A DNA stretch of 64,000 bases, taken from Streptomyces coeruleorubidus (GTDB lineage: Bacteria; Actinomycetota; Actinomycetes; Streptomycetales; Streptomycetaceae). Positions 8,425-16,825 of this stretch are shown here, piece by piece. The notes under the pieces are model-generated. The model saw only the letters and a program-made list of their open reading frames with translations, had not been told where the DNA came from and did no database searches. Location: assembly GCF_028885415.1 (NCBI RefSeq), contig NZ_CP118527.1, forward strand, positions 3,782,001 to 3,846,000, written 5' to 3'. Each line of letters begins with the position of its first letter. Positions within the stretch are counted from its first letter, which is position 1. A program made the position numbers and the translations under genes.

Positions 8425-8976
8425 ATGTCCGCTGAGTCGGGGGCCGAGCGGCCCGAGGCGCAGCGCCCGCAGCGCTCCTTTGCCGGAAACGTCGCCTTCG
8501 GAGCCGGCATGCTCCTCGTCCTGGCGACGGCGACGCTCGGCGCGTTCGCGGCCGTGTTCCTGCTGGGCAGGGCGGTCGACGCGGCCCCGCTGTCGGGCAT
8601 CGTGCCCGAGGACGGGAACAACGCCCTGGTGGTGGGAGGCATCGCGGTCGGCGGGCTGACCGGGCTGATGCTGCCGGTGATCCTCTTCGGCATGCTGCGG
8701 GGGACCGAGGAGAACGGCGGCACGCCCCGGGTCGGTCCGGTAGCCGCGGCGCGCAAGGTGCTTGCGGTGCTGGTGTTCGACGTCTGGCTGCTGGTCGTGG
8801 CGTTGCTCGTCGCCCAGCTGGGGTGGTTCCTCCCGGCTCAGGTCACCACCGTCGTCGCCGTCTTCGCCGTCGGGTTCGGCTGGATGCCGCTCGCGATGGT
8901 CCCCTGGGAGCGGTTCGGTCTCGGTGACGTGTTCGGCAAGCGCCGGGGTTCCGCCGCGTCACGCCAGGCGGAGTGA
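8425..8976 (+). CDS. small four-helix integral membrane protein, unknown function
   Basis: The protein is 183 residues from ATG 8425, with GAAGGGGAG eight bases upstream. Four hydrophobic spans are visible (about 23-45, 64-87, 111-132 and 136-157), with short polar ends. No catalytic motif is apparent. It is the only plus-strand gene among minus-strand neighbours. It diverges from the repeat-tail protein with 134 bp between starts, and its last 18 bp overlap the 3' end of the convergent gene at 8959. Conserved hypothetical membrane protein is as far as the sequence goes. Confidence 0.75.
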   Translation: MSAESGAERPEAQRPQRSFAGNVAFGAGMLLVLATATLGAFAAVFLLGRAVDAAPLSGIVPEDGNNALVVGGIAVGGLTGLMLPVILFGMLRGTEENGGTPRVGPVAAARKVLAVLVFDVWLLVVALLVAQLGWFLPAQVTTVVAVFAVGFGWMPLAMVPWERFGLGDVFGKRRGSAASRQAE

Positions 8977-9561
8977 GTCCGCCAGTTCGTCGGCGACCTT
9001 GATCAGTTCCGCGCCGAGTCCCAGGGCCGTCCACAGCAGCCGGCATTCCAGGGCAGTGGGGTGCCGGCGCGGCAGGACGTAGTGGGCCACTCCCTCCACG
9101 ACCGTTCCGCTGTCCGCGTCCGGGTCCGTCGGTTCCTGGCGGTGCACGCGCAGGGCCGGTCCCAGGGGCAGGTCGACCTCGGTGAGGATCTGGCCCCCGC
9201 CGAAGTAGGGGCCGTCCGCGCGCTCCGCCTCGGCCCGGAAGGCGGCCACCGTGAGGGATTCCGGCGCGATGTTCAGCTCCCGCACCGTGTAACTCGCCAC
9301 GACGGGCCCGTCCTGGGGGGCCAGGACCGCCGCGCACAGGGCGCCCTGCCGGACCGCCGCTCCCCAGTACCAGAGCAGGTCCGTCGCGAACGCCTCCCGC
9401 CACTGTTCGGGTACGTCGCCGCCGAGGTGCTGTTCGGCGAGGGCGCGCGCCCAGGCCTCGGGGTCCTCGTCGCGCAGGTCGAGGACCAGCCAGTTGTGGT
9501 GGGCGGGCAGCGCGACCCGGCACTCCCGCCAGTCCGCCGGGTTCGTCATGGCCGGGCTCAC
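8959..9561 (-). CDS. last gene of the T7SS-like operon, unknown function
   Basis: This 200-residue acidic soluble protein has no signal peptide. The start is GTG 9561, overlapping the TGA of the upstream gene; ATG 9549 four codons in is the alternative. Its pattern of an N-terminal strand region, a central helix block and a C-terminal helix (LLWTALGLGAELIKVADELA) resembles that of the 209-residue protein opening the same operon (VPVPD, then IADAMVELFDAVAG). The two may share a fold, with roles such as chaperone, adaptor or immunity for the secreted proteins between them. That role is inference from gene order only. Confidence 0.6.
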   Translation of the reverse strand: MSPAMTNPADWRECRVALPAHHNWLVLDLRDEDPEAWARALAEQHLGGDVPEQWREAFATDLLWYWGAAVRQGALCAAVLAPQDGPVVASYTVRELNIAPESLTVAAFRAEAERADGPYFGGGQILTEVDLPLGPALRVHRQEPTDPDADSGTVVEGVAHYVLPRRHPTALECRLLWTALGLGAELIKVADELADSLRLA

Positions 9562-10949
9562 ACTCCGGCCAGCGAGGCGTCGGAGCCGGTGACGTCGATC
9601 TCCGGCTCGCCACCGAACAGGCCGACGAAGCTGTTGGTGTCGGAGGCCGCGCCCGTCCCGGTGCCGCCCAGGCCCACCGCGTTGTACGCCATGGCCTGCT
9701 TGAACGCGTCGGGCGTGCCGATGAAGCGCAGGTCGGCCGGGTCGATGTTCTTGATGCGCGCGAGTTCGTCGACCATGCCCGGACCCGCGTACATGCTGGC
9801 CAGACCGCGCGGACCGGCGGCGTTGTAGGCGTCGCGGGCCGCCGAGAGGTTGTCGCCGACCTTGAACAGGTCCCGCCAGTTGCCGCGGATGGTGGCCAGG
9901 TCGTCCGCGAAGGAGCTCGGCAGTCCGCGGAAGGCCGCCCTCAGGCCCACGTCGGGCAGGGCCGCCCCGGGGCGCGCTCCGGCCCGTGCACCGACCATGG
10001 ACTCGACGAGTGCGCGGCGCGCGGCCGAGTTCATGCCCGGGTTCCAGCCGCGCACATACTGCGTGGCCGCCGTCCAGACGCGGCTGCGGCCGACGGTGGC
10101 GGCGGCCTTGGCGCCCGCGGAGAAGACGCGTCCGATGCCGAACGTGGCGAGGCCCAGCACGTCGATCGCCACATCGCCCCAGGAGCCGTCACCGTTGATG
10201 GCGAGCAGCACATGGCAGACCAGTGAGATCGCCGTCATGACCAGGGCGATGGTGCCGAGCACACCGGCCAGGGCCTGTCCGATGACGGGGATCCAGCCGA
10301 CGAGCAGGGACAGCACCCCGCAGACGGCGGCGATGGCTCCCGTGATGTCGCTGACCATCTTCAGGGTGTCGCGCAGGTCGTCCAGCCAGCCGTCGTTGAG
10401 GCCGTCGCCCTCGGTGGTGTCGTGGATGCGCTGGGCCGCTTTGTCGCCGGCCTCCTTGTGACGGGTCTTCAGCTTGTCGAGCTGGCCGCGCAGCCCGTCC
10501 AGCCCCTCCTGGAGGTCGGTGACCGCCTTGTCGAGCTTGTCCTGCCCGGCGTCGTCGGTGCCCTTGGGCGGGTTCTCGGCCTTGGACTTCGCGGTGGACA
10601 GGCTGTTGTGCTTCGTCTCCGCCTGAGTGAGGAGTTTGTCCGCCTCCTCCTGGATCGTCTCCAGGTCGGTGGAGTAGTCCTTGAGGGCGACTCCGGCGTC
10701 GGCGTAGCGGTCGTAGGCCTTGCTCACCGTCTTGGCTGTGTCGCTCGCCTTCTCGGCGAAGGCGCGGCCGGCCTCGGAGTCCCAGCTCTCCAGGTTGCCG
10801 ATCCGGCGCAGCGCGTCGGCGGTCTTGGTGATGGTCTCGGCGGTGGCCGTGAAGCGGCGGGCGAGGGCCTTCATGTCGGTGACGTCGCCGGGCACGGGGT
10901 CGCCGCTCTCCCCCAGCACCTCCCACCGGTGGTCGGCGGGGCGGGTCAC
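9558..10949 (-). CDS. putative type VII-secreted LXG/WXG-like effector with hydrophobic middle
   Basis: The 463-residue protein starts with about 190 residues of heptad-rich helix resembling T7SS signal/LXG regions, with an ESWDSEAGRAF turn near residue 54 in the place of the WxG turn. Next is a glycine-rich hydrophobic hairpin (about 205-260, with GWIPVIGQALAGVLG). The C-terminal 190 residues match nothing I recognise. The GTG start overlaps the stop of the 100-residue gene before it. The build is typical of actinobacterial proteins annotated as T7SS-secreted or polymorphic-toxin-like. No nuclease, NADase or deaminase motif is visible, so toxicity is only a possibility. Confidence 0.6.
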   Translation of the reverse strand: MTRPADHRWEVLGESGDPVPGDVTDMKALARRFTATAETITKTADALRRIGNLESWDSEAGRAFAEKASDTAKTVSKAYDRYADAGVALKDYSTDLETIQEEADKLLTQAETKHNSLSTAKSKAENPPKGTDDAGQDKLDKAVTDLQEGLDGLRGQLDKLKTRHKEAGDKAAQRIHDTTEGDGLNDGWLDDLRDTLKMVSDITGAIAAVCGVLSLLVGWIPVIGQALAGVLGTIALVMTAISLVCHVLLAINGDGSWGDVAIDVLGLATFGIGRVFSAGAKAAATVGRSRVWTAATQYVRGWNPGMNSAARRALVESMVGARAGARPGAALPDVGLRAAFRGLPSSFADDLATIRGNWRDLFKVGDNLSAARDAYNAAGPRGLASMYAGPGMVDELARIKNIDPADLRFIGTPDAFKQAMAYNAVGLGGTGTGAASDTNSFVGLFGGEPEIDVTGSDASLAGV

Positions 10950-11248
10950 TTCTTCTTCCCCTTGCCCGTGAGCGCGTCGTACAGCGCGGTGTCGAGCGCG
11001 GTGTAGGCCTTCCCGGCCTCCTGGGCCATCTTCCCGAGCCCCTGGATCTCCTCGATCATCTTCTTGCGGTTGTCGTCCCAGCCGTCGGAGAACTCCTGGA
11101 GCCGGTCGTGCAGCGTCTGGTGGCCGACCGTGCGCCGGTCGTAGGCGTCCATGAGCTTGTCGAGTCCTTCCAGCTCGGTCGCCACCGTCCGCAGGCCGGT
11201 TCCGGCCGTGTCGAGGTCCTGCGTCGAGACCCTGAGCTTCCCGCTCAC
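10946..11248 (-). CDS. WXG100-like small helical protein
   Basis: It is 100 residues, almost wholly helical, with a central FSDGWDDNRKKM turn at about 53-64 in the position of the WxG turn of ESAT-6/WXG100 proteins. WDD replaces WxG, so it is a divergent member. It lacks a signal peptide. It sits between a 209-residue protein and a larger LXG-like protein with 4-base overlaps on both sides, the usual pairing of a small WXG100 partner with a larger T7SS substrate. GTG 11248 is the start. Confidence 0.65.
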   Translation of the reverse strand: MSGKLRVSTQDLDTAGTGLRTVATELEGLDKLMDAYDRRTVGHQTLHDRLQEFSDGWDDNRKKMIEEIQGLGKMAQEAGKAYTALDTALYDALTGKGKKK

Positions 11249-11874
11249 TGCTGTTCCTCCCCCGTCCGTTCCTCGTCGCGGTGCTGCCAGCGCAAGGTTC
11301 CGGCCACCGCGTCGAACAACTCCACCATGGCGTCCGCGATCGGCTCCAGCGGTGTGCTGAACGTCAGCATCAGCACCTCGTCGCGGTCCGGGACCGGTAC
11401 GAAGTACTCGACGACGGTGTCCGCGAACTCCGAGCCCAGCTTCCGCGACTGCTTCGTCCGCTCCTGCCGCCGGAGCCGGGCCACGCGCCCCACGGCGGGC
11501 AGCTTCTCCAGCGTGACCTCGCCGGAGCCGGCCAGGGCGGCGACGGCGTCGAGGCCGTCGAACCTCTCGTACAGGCGGGAGACCAGCAGGGACGCCGACA
11601 GCGGGATGCCGCCCGCCTCCAGGAACGACAGGTACAGCACCACGCCGCCCTGCCCGAGGGCGGCCTCGGCGGTGCCGAGCAGCTGCTCCTCGGCCTTGCG
11701 GCGCAGGACCGGCTGGTCGTCGACGCCCGCGAACTGCCGCTTGACCAGGGCGCTCACGGACGCCTCGCGGCGGTCGGCGGGCAGGAGCGGAATGCGGTAC
11801 CAGTCCTCGGGCGTGATCAGCCCGAACACCGGCGCGCGCGGTCCGGCCGGCTCTGCTGTCGGTGCTTCTGTCAC
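11245..11874 (-). CDS. first gene of the T7SS-like operon, unknown function
   Basis: The protein is 209 residues, soluble, with no signal peptide, starting at 11874 and ending in an ATGA-type overlap with the WXG100-like gene. It has alternating strands and helices and a final strand-helix block (VVEYFVPVPDRDEVLMLTF, then a helix). It belongs to no family I can name. As leader of a tightly overlapping four-gene operon it probably assists or regulates the WXG/LXG pair. Length and C-terminal pattern resemble the 200-residue product at the other end of the operon. Confidence 0.6.
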   Translation of the reverse strand: MTEAPTAEPAGPRAPVFGLITPEDWYRIPLLPADRREASVSALVKRQFAGVDDQPVLRRKAEEQLLGTAEAALGQGGVVLYLSFLEAGGIPLSASLLVSRLYERFDGLDAVAALAGSGEVTLEKLPAVGRVARLRRQERTKQSRKLGSEFADTVVEYFVPVPDRDEVLMLTFSTPLEPIADAMVELFDAVAGTLRWQHRDEERTGEEQQ

Positions 11875-11954
11875 TGTCGTTCTCTCACCTGCGACCGAAA
11901 AGGGGCCCTGGACAAGGGCCGCTCATCGTCCGCCCCCGCCGATGACGGCCCAGC

Positions 11955-13256
11955 TTAGCTGCCGGTTACCGCCCGCCTCCGGGTCCCTCGAACCCTCACC
12001 CGAGGCGCACTATTCGGCCACAACCGGGGTTTCCGCTTCGCCGCGACGTCCTCGACCCAGCCGAACGCGAGGGTCGCCGCGCCGATCAGGGGCCAGACCA
12101 GGACGAACATCCAGATCGTGTACGTGGTGTCCAGGGCGGACACCGCGCTGTCGCTCTGGAAGAAGGGCAGTTCGTAGAGGAGGTCGAGGATCGGGACCGT
12201 GGCCATGATGAGGAGGTTGTGCCAGAGGTAGATCGTGACGGCGCGGTTGTTGGAGAGGGTCACGAGCTTGTCCCACCTGGCGAGGCGGCCCGGGAGTTCG
12301 CGCCAGGACGGGGAGTACTGGAGCAGGATCACCACGAAGCCGAAGGACCAGGCCGCCTGGGCCAGGGGGATGTCGTTCAGGTCCCAGCCGTCGGGGCCCA
12401 GGTGGCCGGAGGCCCACCACAGGCCGAAGGCCATCAGCAGGGACGCGCAGGAGATCGACAGGTAGCGGGGGATCTGCTTGAGCAGGCCCTCGTGGTGGGC
12501 GAAGCCCAGGACCCAGCAGCCGCCGTAGACCGCGAAGTCCGTCACGGCGTTGCCCGTCTCGCCGGGGATCTTCACCAGGCCCGTACCGACGACCGCCGTG
12601 AGGCCCAGGGGTGCCAGCAGCGTCGGCCACGGCGCCCGGCGGAACGCCCACAGCAGCAGCGGGGAGGCGATGACGAACCAGAGGTAGGCCCGCAGGTACC
12701 ACAGCGGACCGGCCGCCTGCACCGCCCAGGTGTCCTCCAGCAGGCCGGACTTGGAGCCGAGATGCCAGGGGAAGGGCGGGGCGCCGACGGGGAAGACGTA
12801 GTTGAACAGGTCGACCAGGCCCCAGGTGCCGCCGTGGTCCGGGTCCTTCAGCGGGTTCCAGCCGGCCACGAACATCATCGCCAGCACCACCACGCTGAAC
12901 GCCCAGAGCGGGGGCAGGAGCCGGCGGATCCGGCCCCGGACCACCCCGAGCGCGGGGCGGTTCAGCGAACGCGCCATCAGGGAGCCCGCCAGCGCGAACA
13001 TCACGCCCATCGACGGGAACAGCACCGTCAGCCACGCCCAGCCGAACAGGTGGTACACGACGACACGGACCAGGGCGATCGAGCGCAGCAGGTCCAGGTA
13101 GCGGTCACGGCCGCCATCCTGGCGCGGCGCCGTGTCGGGGGCGGCTTCGCCCATGGCCGCGGGGTCCGTCGTGCGCTGCTGCGGGATGCCGTACGACGGC
13201 GGCCCCGGTATGCCGGACGCCGCCGACGATGTGGGGATCGGGTTTCCGTGGGTCAT
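11955..13256 (-). CDS. acyltransferase family 3 membrane protein (surface polysaccharide modification)
   Basis: The 433-residue protein has a Pro-rich 50-residue cytosolic start, then ten or so hydrophobic spans. RYLDLLRSIALVRVVVYHL at about 52-70 is the acyltransferase-3 signature, with the histidine of the catalytic R-H pair. A late SNNRAVTIYLWHN motif is also typical. Enzymes of this family O- or N-acylate exported glycans. The ATG overlaps the stop of the bifunctional synthase by four bases, so the two are translated together. In S. coelicolor the equivalent pair (matAB) makes poly-beta-1,6-N-acetylglucosamine needed for hyphal aggregation (from memory). I leave out the individual mat symbol because I am unsure which is A and which is B. 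Confidence 0.88.
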   Translation of the reverse strand: MTHGNPIPTSSAASGIPGPPSYGIPQQRTTDPAAMGEAAPDTAPRQDGGRDRYLDLLRSIALVRVVVYHLFGWAWLTVLFPSMGVMFALAGSLMARSLNRPALGVVRGRIRRLLPPLWAFSVVVLAMMFVAGWNPLKDPDHGGTWGLVDLFNYVFPVGAPPFPWHLGSKSGLLEDTWAVQAAGPLWYLRAYLWFVIASPLLLWAFRRAPWPTLLAPLGLTAVVGTGLVKIPGETGNAVTDFAVYGGCWVLGFAHHEGLLKQIPRYLSISCASLLMAFGLWWASGHLGPDGWDLNDIPLAQAAWSFGFVVILLQYSPSWRELPGRLARWDKLVTLSNNRAVTIYLWHNLLIMATVPILDLLYELPFFQSDSAVSALDTTYTIWMFVLVWPLIGAATLAFGWVEDVAAKRKPRLWPNSAPRVRVRGTRRRAVTGS

Positions 13257-15451
13257 GCCACCGGCCTCCGCTCGCCGCTGCTCTCGGACCGCTGGCGCGG
13301 CACGGGGCCGCCGCCGGGCGCGTCGACCACACCGGTGCGCCGCAGCTTCTGCCAGCGCAGCCGGCCGCCGGTGAGGGCGGTGATCCAGGACTGGAGCAGG
13401 ACCACGTACATGAGCTGTCGGTAGAGGATCTGCTGAAGGGGCAGCGAGATGAGGTGCGTCATGCGCTCACGGTCGAGTCGGAAGGCGTAGGCCGCGCAGA
13501 CCGCCTGGATCGCCAGGACGCCGAGCCACGCGATGATCGTCTTCTGGGTCGGGCCGAACACGAGGCCGTAGACGAGGAACACGTCGATCAGCGGGGCCAG
13601 CAGGGGCGCCACGACCATGAAGAGGGACACCAGGGGCAGGCCCACGCGGCCGAAGCGGCCCGAGGCGCCCTTGTCCACCAGGGCCCGGCGGTGTTTCCAG
13701 ATGGCCTGCATGGTGCCGTACGACCAGCGGTAGCGCTGGGACCACAGCTGCTGGACCGTCTCGGGCGCCTCGGTCCAGGCACGGGCGTTCTCCGCGTAGA
13801 CGACGCGCCAGCCGTCGCGGTGCAGGGCCATGGTGATGTCGGTGTCCTCGGCGAGCGTGTCGTCGCTCATGCCGCCGACCCGTTCCAGGGCGCTGCGGCG
13901 GAAGGCTCCGACCGCGCCGGGGATCGTCGGCATGCAGTTCAGGACGTCGTACATCCGGCGGTCGAGGTTGAAGCCCATCACGTACTCGATGTGCTGCCAG
14001 GCGCCGATGAGGGTGTCCTTGTTGCCGACCTTGGCGTTGCCCGCGACCGCGCCCACCCGCGGGTCGCCGAAGGGCTGCACCAGTTCGCGCACGGTGGACG
14101 GTTCGAAGACCGTGTCGCCGTCCATCATCACGATCAGGTCATGACGGGCGTTGGCCACACCGCGGTTGAGCGCGGCCGGCTTGCCCGCGTTGAGCTGGCG
14201 GACCACCCGGACGTCGGGCAGACCCATGGCCTCGACGATCCGTGCCGTGCCGTCGGAGGAGCCGTCGTCGATGACGAGGACCTCGATGGGGTGGTCACTG
14301 GCGGCGAGGGAACGGACCGTGCTCTCGATGCACTTGGCCTCGTTGTACGCCGGGACCAGGACCGACACCGGTTCGGTGATCGGCGGCCCCCAGCTGAAGC
14401 CGCGGCGCCGCACCCGGCGTGCGTGCAGCCCGGAGAGCACCAGCATCAGGACGAAGCGGCCGATGACGAGGGTGCCGACGATCGCGAGGCCGACGACCAG
14501 CCCGTCGGTGAGGTGCTCCGAGGCCTGCACCAGGAAGATCCACGCCTTGCCCTTCCACTGCTCCAGGCCGGTGACCCGGGAGTGCGCGCTCGGGGCGTCT
14601 AGGGCCTCGGTGAGGTTGGCGAACTCGTATCCCTGCTCGCGCAGGTCGGGCAGCATGCGGTCCAGTGCCTCGACCGTCTGGTGACGGTCGCCGCCGGAGT
14701 CGTGCATCAGGACGATGGCGCCCTTGCCGCCCTTGGGCGAGGCCTTGCGGATGATCTCCTCGACGCCGGGCTTGCGCCAGTCCTCGCTGTCGGTGTTGTT
14801 GACGACGGTGATGTAGCCGCGGCGGCCGATGTACTCGGTCACCGGCCAGGACATGTTGTCCATGGCACCGGCGAAGGAGGAGTACGGCGGCCGGAAGAGG
14901 GAGGTGCGGATGCCCGCCGCGCCCGAGATCGCAAGCTGGTTCTGGGACAGCTCCCAGTCGATGCGCTTCTTGGACTGGTAGGACAGGTCGGGGTGGTTGA
15001 AGGTGTGCAGACCGACCTCGTGGCCTTCCGCGACCATGCGCCGGACCAGGTCCGGGTAGCGCGAGGCCATGGTGCCGGTGACGAAGAAGACCGCGTGCGC
15101 GTCGTGCTTCTTCAGGACGTCGAGGACCTTCGGCGTCCAGACCGGGTCCGGGCCGTCGTCGAAGGTGAGGACCAGGCGGCGGTCGGGCAGGCGCAGGCTC
15201 TCCGTGCGGCCGCTGCGGGTGTCGATGACGGGCCCGCCTCGCATGATCTTCTCCGGCACCTGGTCGGTGGCGGCGGGCGGCCGGACCCGGTGGTCGGCGA
15301 GGATCTCGCTGTGCACGTAGCCGCGCAGCATGAGCATCGCCATCAGCGCGACGAGGACGAGCAGGGGCAGCAGCAGGCGCAGGGGCAGGCGACGCCTGGA
15401 TCCGCCTCGGGCTCGGGGCGCGGGCCCGGAACGGCGGGTACGGGATGCCAT
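13253..15451 (-). CDS. bifunctional NodB polysaccharide deacetylase / GT2 processive synthase
   Basis: The 732-residue protein has an N-terminal membrane span (about 23-42), an extracytoplasmic NodB domain (about 92-285) and a span at about 317-340. A cytosolic GT2 domain (about 360-600) and at least three C-terminal spans follow. NodB motifs are intact: TFDDGPDP at 96-103, HTFNH at 149-153, RPPYSS near 187, LMHD near 248. GT2 motifs are DDGSSDGT near 396, DGDT near 444, EDTD and QRYRW, the last marking a processive enzyme. The protein would polymerise and partly deacetylate an exported N-acetylglucosamine-type glycan. In PNAG systems of other bacteria these activities are separate proteins. 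It matches the Streptomyces mat locus. Confidence 0.92.
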   Translation of the reverse strand: MASRTRRSGPAPRARGGSRRRLPLRLLLPLLVLVALMAMLMLRGYVHSEILADHRVRPPAATDQVPEKIMRGGPVIDTRSGRTESLRLPDRRLVLTFDDGPDPVWTPKVLDVLKKHDAHAVFFVTGTMASRYPDLVRRMVAEGHEVGLHTFNHPDLSYQSKKRIDWELSQNQLAISGAAGIRTSLFRPPYSSFAGAMDNMSWPVTEYIGRRGYITVVNNTDSEDWRKPGVEEIIRKASPKGGKGAIVLMHDSGGDRHQTVEALDRMLPDLREQGYEFANLTEALDAPSAHSRVTGLEQWKGKAWIFLVQASEHLTDGLVVGLAIVGTLVIGRFVLMLVLSGLHARRVRRRGFSWGPPITEPVSVLVPAYNEAKCIESTVRSLAASDHPIEVLVIDDGSSDGTARIVEAMGLPDVRVVRQLNAGKPAALNRGVANARHDLIVMMDGDTVFEPSTVRELVQPFGDPRVGAVAGNAKVGNKDTLIGAWQHIEYVMGFNLDRRMYDVLNCMPTIPGAVGAFRRSALERVGGMSDDTLAEDTDITMALHRDGWRVVYAENARAWTEAPETVQQLWSQRYRWSYGTMQAIWKHRRALVDKGASGRFGRVGLPLVSLFMVVAPLLAPLIDVFLVYGLVFGPTQKTIIAWLGVLAIQAVCAAYAFRLDRERMTHLISLPLQQILYRQLMYVVLLQSWITALTGGRLRWQKLRRTGVVDAPGGGPVPRQRSESSGERRPVA

Positions 15452-15466
15452 GGGTGGTGGTACTCC

Positions 15467-15511
15467 GGGGTGGTGCGGGGGTGAAGTGCTGCGGGGACGG
15501 GGGGTGCGGGG
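15467..15511 (+). other. clustered G-runs (possible G-quadruplex) upstream of the polysaccharide operon
   Basis: Five runs of four to six G (15467, 15477, 15493, 15499, 15508) fall within 45 bp on the plus strand. They begin 16 bp upstream of the synthase start, i.e. on its template strand. The run spacing permits an intramolecular quadruplex. In a 72% G+C genome G-runs are common, so only the density and position are notable. Confidence 0.4.
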
Positions 15512-15624
15512 ACGGCGCCGGCATGCTCCGCGGCGTCATCGGTTCCCGCCGCTCCAGCGGGACCGGGAGCTCGGGACCTGACATCCGGGGCGCTGGAGCG
15601 CCTTCCCCCCGGGGTCTCTCCTGG

Positions 15625-15650
15625 AGGGCGGACGCGGCGGGCGCCGCCCT
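15625..15650 (-). terminator. G+C-rich hairpin after the 333-residue protein gene
   Basis: AGGGCGG (15625-15631) and CCGCCCT (15644-15650) form a 7-bp stem around a 12-base G+C-rich loop, 12 bp past the stop of the gene ending at 15662. There is no T-run, as is usual for Streptomyces terminators. The stem may separate that gene from the polysaccharide operon. Confidence 0.35.
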
Positions 15651-15661
15651 CGTGACCGGGT

Positions 15662-16663
15662 CTAGGCGGCGGGCGGCTCGGTGACGGGCGGCGTCTCGGC
15701 CGGGCCTTCGGCCACCGTTTCGGTGTCGCCGCCGTCGCCGGCGCCCGTGGGCTCGGTCGGTTCCGGCGTGGGCTCGACCGTAGGCGTCGGGTCGGTCGCC
15801 GGCGTGGTCGGCGGGTCCGCCGGCTCGGTCGGGGTCGGGTCGGTTACGCCCTTCCCCGGGGCCGGTTCGTTCGGGGTCGCCGTCGGCGAGGGCCTGGCGG
15901 TCGCGCCGGAACGGCCCGGGCTCGCGGAGGCCGCGGGTTCGACGGCGCTGGGGCCGGGCGCAGGTGCCGTGGCCTCGTCGGTCGTCGGCGCGCTGCCCGG
16001 GGCGGTGGCGCCCGTGTCAACGGCCGGTGCCGACTCCGTGGGCTGCGGCGGGGTGTCGACCTGCCCGGCCGGCCGGCCCTCCTGCTGGCCCGGCACGGGC
16101 AGCCAGGGCGCGTTGGAGTTGCCCGACAGCACCGTGGCGACGATGACGACGGCGTAGACCCCGCAGGCCAGGGCGATGGCTATGCCGATCCGGCGGAGGC
16201 GACGGCTGCGGCGACCGGACTCGTCCACGAAGACGGGCCGGTCGGCGGTGCTCGCGCCGATGTCTTCCTTGACCTGCCGTACGAACCCGTCCCCGAGCTG
16301 GACGGCGTCGAGCTGGACGGTGACCTCGTGCGGGTCGTGAGTGTGCCCGGCGAGGGTCCCGGCCCGGACCTGCCCAACCGCGTCGGCGTCCTCCTGCCAG
16401 GGGTCGCGGACGGCCGGCCGTGTACCGGGACCCGCCGCGAACGAGTCGGCCTCGCCCTCGCTCTGCCGGGGAATGCCGCGCAGCATCTCCGTCAGCTCCG
16501 TCGCGGCGGGCGGGCGGGTGCCCGTCACCTGGACGTCGCCGCCGGCGAAGACCTGCGTGGCTCCCCGGCCCCGGGCTCTGCCGTCAGCGGCGAGTTCACC
16601 GGCCGCCGCTGCGACGTCGGGCCATTCGGGTTGGGCGTCTTCTCGCCACGGTTTCACACGCAC
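15662..16663 (-). CDS. single-span membrane protein with long Pro/Thr-rich exported tail
   Basis: The 333-residue protein has a cytosolic N-terminus of about 157 residues and one hydrophobic span (about 160-182, IAIALACGVYAVVIVATVL). The C-terminal 150 residues are nearly all P, T, A, E and G (for example PTPTVEPTPEPTEPT), as in wall-spanning or glycosylated extracellular stalks. No catalytic domain is visible. It lies 210 bp upstream of the polysaccharide synthase on the same strand and may be functionally linked to surface glycan production. Unknown function. Confidence 0.7.
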   Translation of the reverse strand: MRVKPWREDAQPEWPDVAAAAGELAADGRARGRGATQVFAGGDVQVTGTRPPAATELTEMLRGIPRQSEGEADSFAAGPGTRPAVRDPWQEDADAVGQVRAGTLAGHTHDPHEVTVQLDAVQLGDGFVRQVKEDIGASTADRPVFVDESGRRSRRLRRIGIAIALACGVYAVVIVATVLSGNSNAPWLPVPGQQEGRPAGQVDTPPQPTESAPAVDTGATAPGSAPTTDEATAPAPGPSAVEPAASASPGRSGATARPSPTATPNEPAPGKGVTDPTPTEPADPPTTPATDPTPTVEPTPEPTEPTGAGDGGDTETVAEGPAETPPVTEPPAA

Positions 16664-16825
16664 GCACTTCCCCCCACGGGATGGTTCAGGTGCGCGTACG
16701 ACCTGAGCACCCGTCGTCCGGACCGGGTCCCCAACCCGTCCAGAGCGCCCCCCATTACCACACCGTGCTCAGGCGTTGAATGTAGCGCACGCGGAGGATA
16801 TGTGCGGACCACGTGCGGAATCGTG

